Assembly (NCBI GenBank): GCA_903921405.1
Contig: CAIXPV010000046.1
Coordinates: 1 to 16,474 of the forward strand
DNA: 16,474 bases
Direction of reading: 5' to 3'
Source of the DNA: an uncultured Actinomycetes bacterium
GTDB taxonomy: Bacteria > Actinomycetota > Actinomycetes > Nanopelagicales > Nanopelagicaceae
Shown: in pieces, positions 14,290 to 16,474 of the stretch
Numbering within the stretch: the stretch's first letter is position 1
Layout: every line of letters begins with the position of its first letter
Made by a program: the position numbers and the translations under genes
The notes under the pieces: generated by a model
What the model saw: the letters and a program-made list of their open reading frames with translations, nothing else
The model's database searches: none
Told to the model about the DNA's origin: nothing

Positions 14290-15050
14290 TGGCACGCAAA
14301 CTAAATCTTCGTATTTGGCGCGGTGACTCAACCACTGGTGCACTGCAAGACGTGCAGGTAGATGTTAATGAGGGCGAAGTTGTTCTTGATGTAATTCACC
14401 GCGTGCAAGCTACACAGATGGGCGACTTAGCTGTTCGATGGAACTGTAAAGCCGGTAAGTGCGGTTCATGTTCGATGGAGATAAATGGAAAGCCTCGTTT
14501 GGCATGCATGACTCAGGTTGCCTCATATGACGAGGATGAAACGATCACAGTTACACCGCTGCGCGCATTTCCAGTAATAAAAGATCTGGTCACGGACGTA
14601 TCTTTTAATTACAAGAAGGCTATGGAGATCCCTGCGTATTCACCTCCTGCAGATCTAGCCCCTGGTGATGCTCGCATGGAGCAGATAGATGTGGAGCGCA
14701 GCCAAGAGTTCCGCAAATGCATCGAGTGCTTCTTGTGCCAAGACACATGTCACGTAATTCGTGATCATGAAGAGAACAAGAAGTCCTTTGCAGGGCCGCG
14801 CTTTTTCATCCGTATTGCCGAGTTAGATATGCACCCGCTAGATACCTTGAAAAACCGCAAGCGAACTGCACAAGAAGAACACGGTTTGGGAATGTGCAAC
14901 ATTACAAAGTGCTGTACTGAGGTCTGCCCAGAACACATTCGCATCACAGATAACGCCATCATCCCAATGAAAGAGCGCGTTGTGGATATTAAATACGATC
15001 CAGCCCGCTGGTTAGGCTCCAAAATTCGTAAGCGTGACGGTATCGTTTAA
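14289..15050 (+). CDS. sdhB: Succinate dehydrogenase iron-sulfur subunit
   Basis: A 253-aa electron-transfer subunit passing electrons from FAD towards the membrane subunit. Cysteines for three clusters are present. The plant-ferredoxin-type [2Fe-2S] site uses Cys53, Cys58, Cys61 and Cys73 (CKAGKCGSC...C). Cys144, Cys147 and Cys150 plus Cys213 bind [4Fe-4S]. Cys154, Cys203 and Cys209 bind [3Fe-4S], by analogy with E. coli SdhB. Cys208 is an extra cysteine beside Cys209, where E. coli has Asn. The C-terminus (PARWLGSKIRKRDGIV) is longer than in E. coli and typical of the Sdh1 type. The start overlaps the sdhA stop by one base. Confidence 0.97.
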   Translation: MARKLNLRIWRGDSTTGALQDVQVDVNEGEVVLDVIHRVQATQMGDLAVRWNCKAGKCGSCSMEINGKPRLACMTQVASYDEDETITVTPLRAFPVIKDLVTDVSFNYKKAMEIPAYSPPADLAPGDARMEQIDVERSQEFRKCIECFLCQDTCHVIRDHEENKKSFAGPRFFIRIAELDMHPLDTLKNRKRTAQEEHGLGMCNITKCCTEVCPEHIRITDNAIIPMKERVVDIKYDPARWLGSKIRKRDGIV

Positions 15051-15053
15051 CAC

Positions 15054-15407
15054 ATGAAACTCATTCTTCGTTGGGCCGCCTTAGCACTGTCGTTTTGGGT
15101 AGCAACAGCGTTGATACCAGGTATCGATGTAAAAGGGGGATTCACAACCTATTTGTGGGTAGCTCTTCTCTTTGGCCTGCTCAACGCAACACTTGGCTCC
15201 CTTCTTAAACTCCTCACACTTCCGGCAGTAATCCTCACACTTGGGCTATTTCTTGTAGTTGTGAATGCAGCAATCTTGATGCTTGTTGCACGATGGAGTG
15301 ACAAGTTAGATGTAAATAACTTCTGGTCAGCTGTTTTTGCCGCACTGATTATTAGCGTAGTTACTCGTTTAGTAAGTGGAGTTACCAAGAAAGCTCTACC
15401 GCTCTGA
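15054..15407 (+). CDS. Four-helix membrane protein of the 'phage holin' 4TMS family (PF04020-like)
   Basis: A 117-aa hydrophobic protein with four predicted transmembrane segments (about 5-21, 33-52, 56-77, 90-110). It has the family pattern: an N-terminal RWAALALSFWVATALIPGI, a central LLFGLLNATLGSLLKLLTLP with the conserved N and P, then LGLFLVVVNAAILMLVARW. The family is widespread in bacteria and called 'mycobacterial 4 TMS phage holin', but there is no phage context here and the function is unknown. It starts three bases after sdhB and ends in CTCTGA. The TGA overlaps the proposed CTG start of the first crcB gene, so it is part of the sdh transcript. Confidence 0.85.
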   Translation: MKLILRWAALALSFWVATALIPGIDVKGGFTTYLWVALLFGLLNATLGSLLKLLTLPAVILTLGLFLVVVNAAILMLVARWSDKLDVNNFWSAVFAALIISVVTRLVSGVTKKALPL

Positions 15408-15757
15408 AATCCCTAGCTTTAGTCTCTATCGGTGGAGTTGCAGGAACTCTTGTGCGATATGGATTGGGTCTTGTAATTCCAGATGATCGAACCGGCACAT
15501 TTGTGGCCAATATGATTGGTGTCGCTCTAGCAAGTGCGCTGCTTGTGTTGATGGAGCGGCGAGGGTTAACAGAGTTACGTCTTTTACTGCTTCCAGGTTT
15601 CTGTGCGGGTTTGACAACATTTTCTGCAGTTACTGCAGAGTCTCTTGAGCCACATGAAGGTGGCTTACTGTTTTTAACACTCAACGTTGTATTTTCACTA
15701 ATAATTGTAATTATCGTTTTACCGCTTGCACGCAAAATTATTCCGGTGCGTTCATGA
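15404..15757 (+). CDS. crcB: CrcB/FluC fluoride channel subunit, first copy, CTG start
   Basis: A 117-aa four-helix Fluc subunit, exporting fluoride as a dual-topology dimer. Starting at CTG 15404 it reads MKSLALVSIGGVAGTLVRYG. This has the GG/G/R signature of CrcB helix 1 (Arg18), then GTFVANMIG (Asn36) and GFCAGLTTFSAV, the F-box region at residues 66-76. The frame is closed by TAG at 15353 and contains no ATG, GTG or TTG between there and a GTG at 15452. That GTG would delete most of helix 1, including the conserved glycines. CTG 15404 overlaps the upstream TGA as CTGA, the same 4-bp arrangement as the ATGA/GTGA junctions elsewhere here. The second F-box phenylalanine is Val76. The stop overlaps the next crcB. 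Confidence 0.85.
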   Translation: MKSLALVSIGGVAGTLVRYGLGLVIPDDRTGTFVANMIGVALASALLVLMERRGLTELRLLLLPGFCAGLTTFSAVTAESLEPHEGGLLFLTLNVVFSLIIVIIVLPLARKIIPVRS

Positions 15758-16092
15758 ACACGTTGTATGTAATTCTTGGCGCAGCCATTGGAGCACCGGC
15801 TCGCTTTGCAATCGATCAATATATTCGTAGATTTACAAGTAAGCCCTATGGAATATTTCTCGTCAACATTCTTGGTTCATTCTTACTTGGTGCCACATCT
15901 AAAAGCACCGAGCACACAAACGATCTTTTGGCGATTGGCTTTGCCGGCGCTTTCACCACATGGTCAACTTTCATGCTCGATATCTATTTGGCATTTGAGT
16001 TGCGACGATATAAAGAGGCAGGATTGAACTTACTGCTTTCTCTTGGATTTGGCTTACTTGCAGCGTGGATTGGGCTTCAAATAGCTGGATAA
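15754..16092 (+). CDS. crcB: CrcB/FluC fluoride channel subunit, second copy
   Basis: A 112-aa four-helix fluoride channel subunit. Motifs are ILGAAIGAPARF in helix 1 (Arg17), GIFLVNILGSFLLG (Asn38) and GFAGAFTTWSTF at residues 62-73. The first F-box phenylalanine is replaced by Trp70, while Phe73 is kept. The first copy has the opposite pattern (Phe73 kept, Val76 changed), suggesting an obligate heterodimer. The ATG overlaps the first copy's stop (ATGA). It is the last gene of the run that begins with sdhC. No fluoride riboswitch was recognised upstream of either copy. Paired adjacent crcB genes are common in Gram-positive bacteria. Confidence 0.93.
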   Translation: MNTLYVILGAAIGAPARFAIDQYIRRFTSKPYGIFLVNILGSFLLGATSKSTEHTNDLLAIGFAGAFTTWSTFMLDIYLAFELRRYKEAGLNLLLSLGFGLLAAWIGLQIAG

Positions 16093-16143
16093 ATTCACCT
16101 TTCATTCATTGACCAGAGCCCGGCCGAAAATTATGCTTTGCCA

Positions 16144-16474
16144 ATGCGCACCAAGGTGTTCTTAGCTCTTGTAATATCCTGTGCGCTAATACTCTCTACA
16201 GGACCAAGCAAAGCTGCTGCCCCTAAAGCTGGAGCTGCATGCACAAAGTTAAATACGACCACGACTGTTAGTGGTTATAAATACACCTGTATGAAGAGTG
16301 GAAAGAAACTTGTCTGGAGCAAAGGCGTAAAGGTTCCAGTAATAAAGGCAACACCGACACCGACACCGACTCCAACACCAACACCAACACCAACACCAAC
16401 ACCAACACCAACACCAACACCAACACCAACACCAACACCAACGCCAACACCAACGCCAACACCAACACCAACAC
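16144..16474 (+). CDS. Secreted protein with small two-Cys domain and Thr-Pro repeat linker (3' end outside window)
   Basis: A partial gene of 110 codons running off the right edge without a stop. The product starts MRTKVFLALVISCALILSTG, a classical Sec signal peptide, with likely cleavage near SKA-AAP (about residue 25). A short domain follows (about residues 32-63): GAACTKLNT, TTVSGYKYTC, KSGKKLVWSKG. Its two cysteines, Cys33 and Cys49, may form a disulfide. The pattern C...V.G...TC...GKKLVW is, from memory, recurrent in exported proteins of planktonic Actinobacteria; I know no certain Pfam name. From residue 70 the protein is pure Thr-Pro dipeptide (at least 20 copies), an extended wall-spanning linker that presumably leads to another domain outside the window. 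ATG 16144 is chosen because it sits directly at the signal peptide. Function unknown. Confidence 0.8.
   Translation, partial: MRTKVFLALVISCALILSTGPSKAAAPKAGAACTKLNTTTTVSGYKYTCMKSGKKLVWSKGVKVPVIKATPTPTPTPTPTPTPTPTPTPTPTPTPTPTPTPTPTPTPTPT
16351..16474 (+). repeat. Hexanucleotide tandem repeat encoding (Thr-Pro)n
   Basis: At least 20 hexamers of the type ACACCA continue to the end of the window. The core 16375-16440 is 11 perfect ACACCA copies. The flanks use synonymous variants: ACACCG three times and ACTCCA on the left, ACGCCA twice on the right. Changes in copy number stay in frame and would alter only linker length. Confidence 0.97.

Noticed and set aside
14982..14990. TGTGGATAT in sdhB as a DnaA box
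   Set aside because: A single one-mismatch site inside conserved coding sequence, not clustered with others; expected by chance.
15054..15407. 'Holin' gene as evidence of a prophage
   Set aside because: The family name is historical; there are no lysin, integrase or structural genes, and the gene is embedded in the sdh-crcB operon.
15382..15819. 145-codon minus-strand frame across the crcB pair
   Set aside because: Antisense of two well-supported membrane protein genes; the product is basic and patternless.
16268..16474. Minus-strand frame encoding a long Leu-Val repeat
   Set aside because: It is the antisense of the Thr-Pro hexamer repeat and starts within the real signal-peptide gene; a pure LV polymer with no other features is an artefact.

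Overview
The window reads as a near-origin chromosomal segment of a streamlined, fairly low-GC actinobacterium. The gene order gyrB-gyrA-tRNA(Ile)-tRNA(Ala)-ppiA-rhomboid-crgA-pabA-pknB is the classic actinobacterial neighbourhood of oriC, crgA is essentially restricted to Actinobacteria, and the succinate dehydrogenase is the actinobacterial Sdh1 type. The base composition (by eye in the mid-40s % GC), very short intergenic gaps, many 1-4 base gene overlaps and a pared-down kinase locus resemble the freshwater acI lineage (Nanopelagicales, Planktophila/Nanopelagicus-like). That placement is inference, not a database result.

Layout. Bases 1-3101 hold the 3' end of gyrB and all of gyrA, overlapping by one base. 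Two tRNA genes (Ile-GAT, Ala-TGC) follow, and a cyclophilin gene starts one base after tRNA-Ala. It overlaps a rhomboid protease gene. A 66 bp convergent gap carries DnaA-box-like sites. crgA (minus) is divergent from a pabA/trpG-type glutaminase gene, which converges by 4 bp on a pknB-pstP (Ser/Thr kinase-phosphatase) pair on the minus strand. Divergent from that pair runs a tight plus-strand operon: glycerophosphodiester phosphodiesterase, pheA, serS and a Cof-type HAD phosphatase, followed by tRNA-Ser(TGA).

From 11592 a second operon encodes a type-F (Sdh1) succinate dehydrogenase in the order membrane anchor, flavoprotein, iron-sulfur protein. A four-helix membrane protein and two CrcB/FluC fluoride-channel subunits follow with 3 bp gaps or 4 bp overlaps. 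The first crcB gene has no ATG, GTG or TTG that would give a full-length protein and appears to start at CTG. The window ends inside a secreted protein gene with a small two-cysteine domain followed by a long Thr-Pro repeat.

Functionally the window joins DNA topology, cell division and envelope signalling (CrgA, PknB, PstP), aromatic amino acid and serine-tRNA metabolism, and respiration (SDH). I see no IS element, phage, CRISPR array or clear horizontally acquired island, and no plainly new multi-gene system. The points most worth checking are the CTG start, the complementary F-box substitutions in the CrcB pair, the one-base leader of the cyclophilin gene, the membrane C/H motif of SdhC, the DnaA-box cluster and the repeat-bearing secreted protein.
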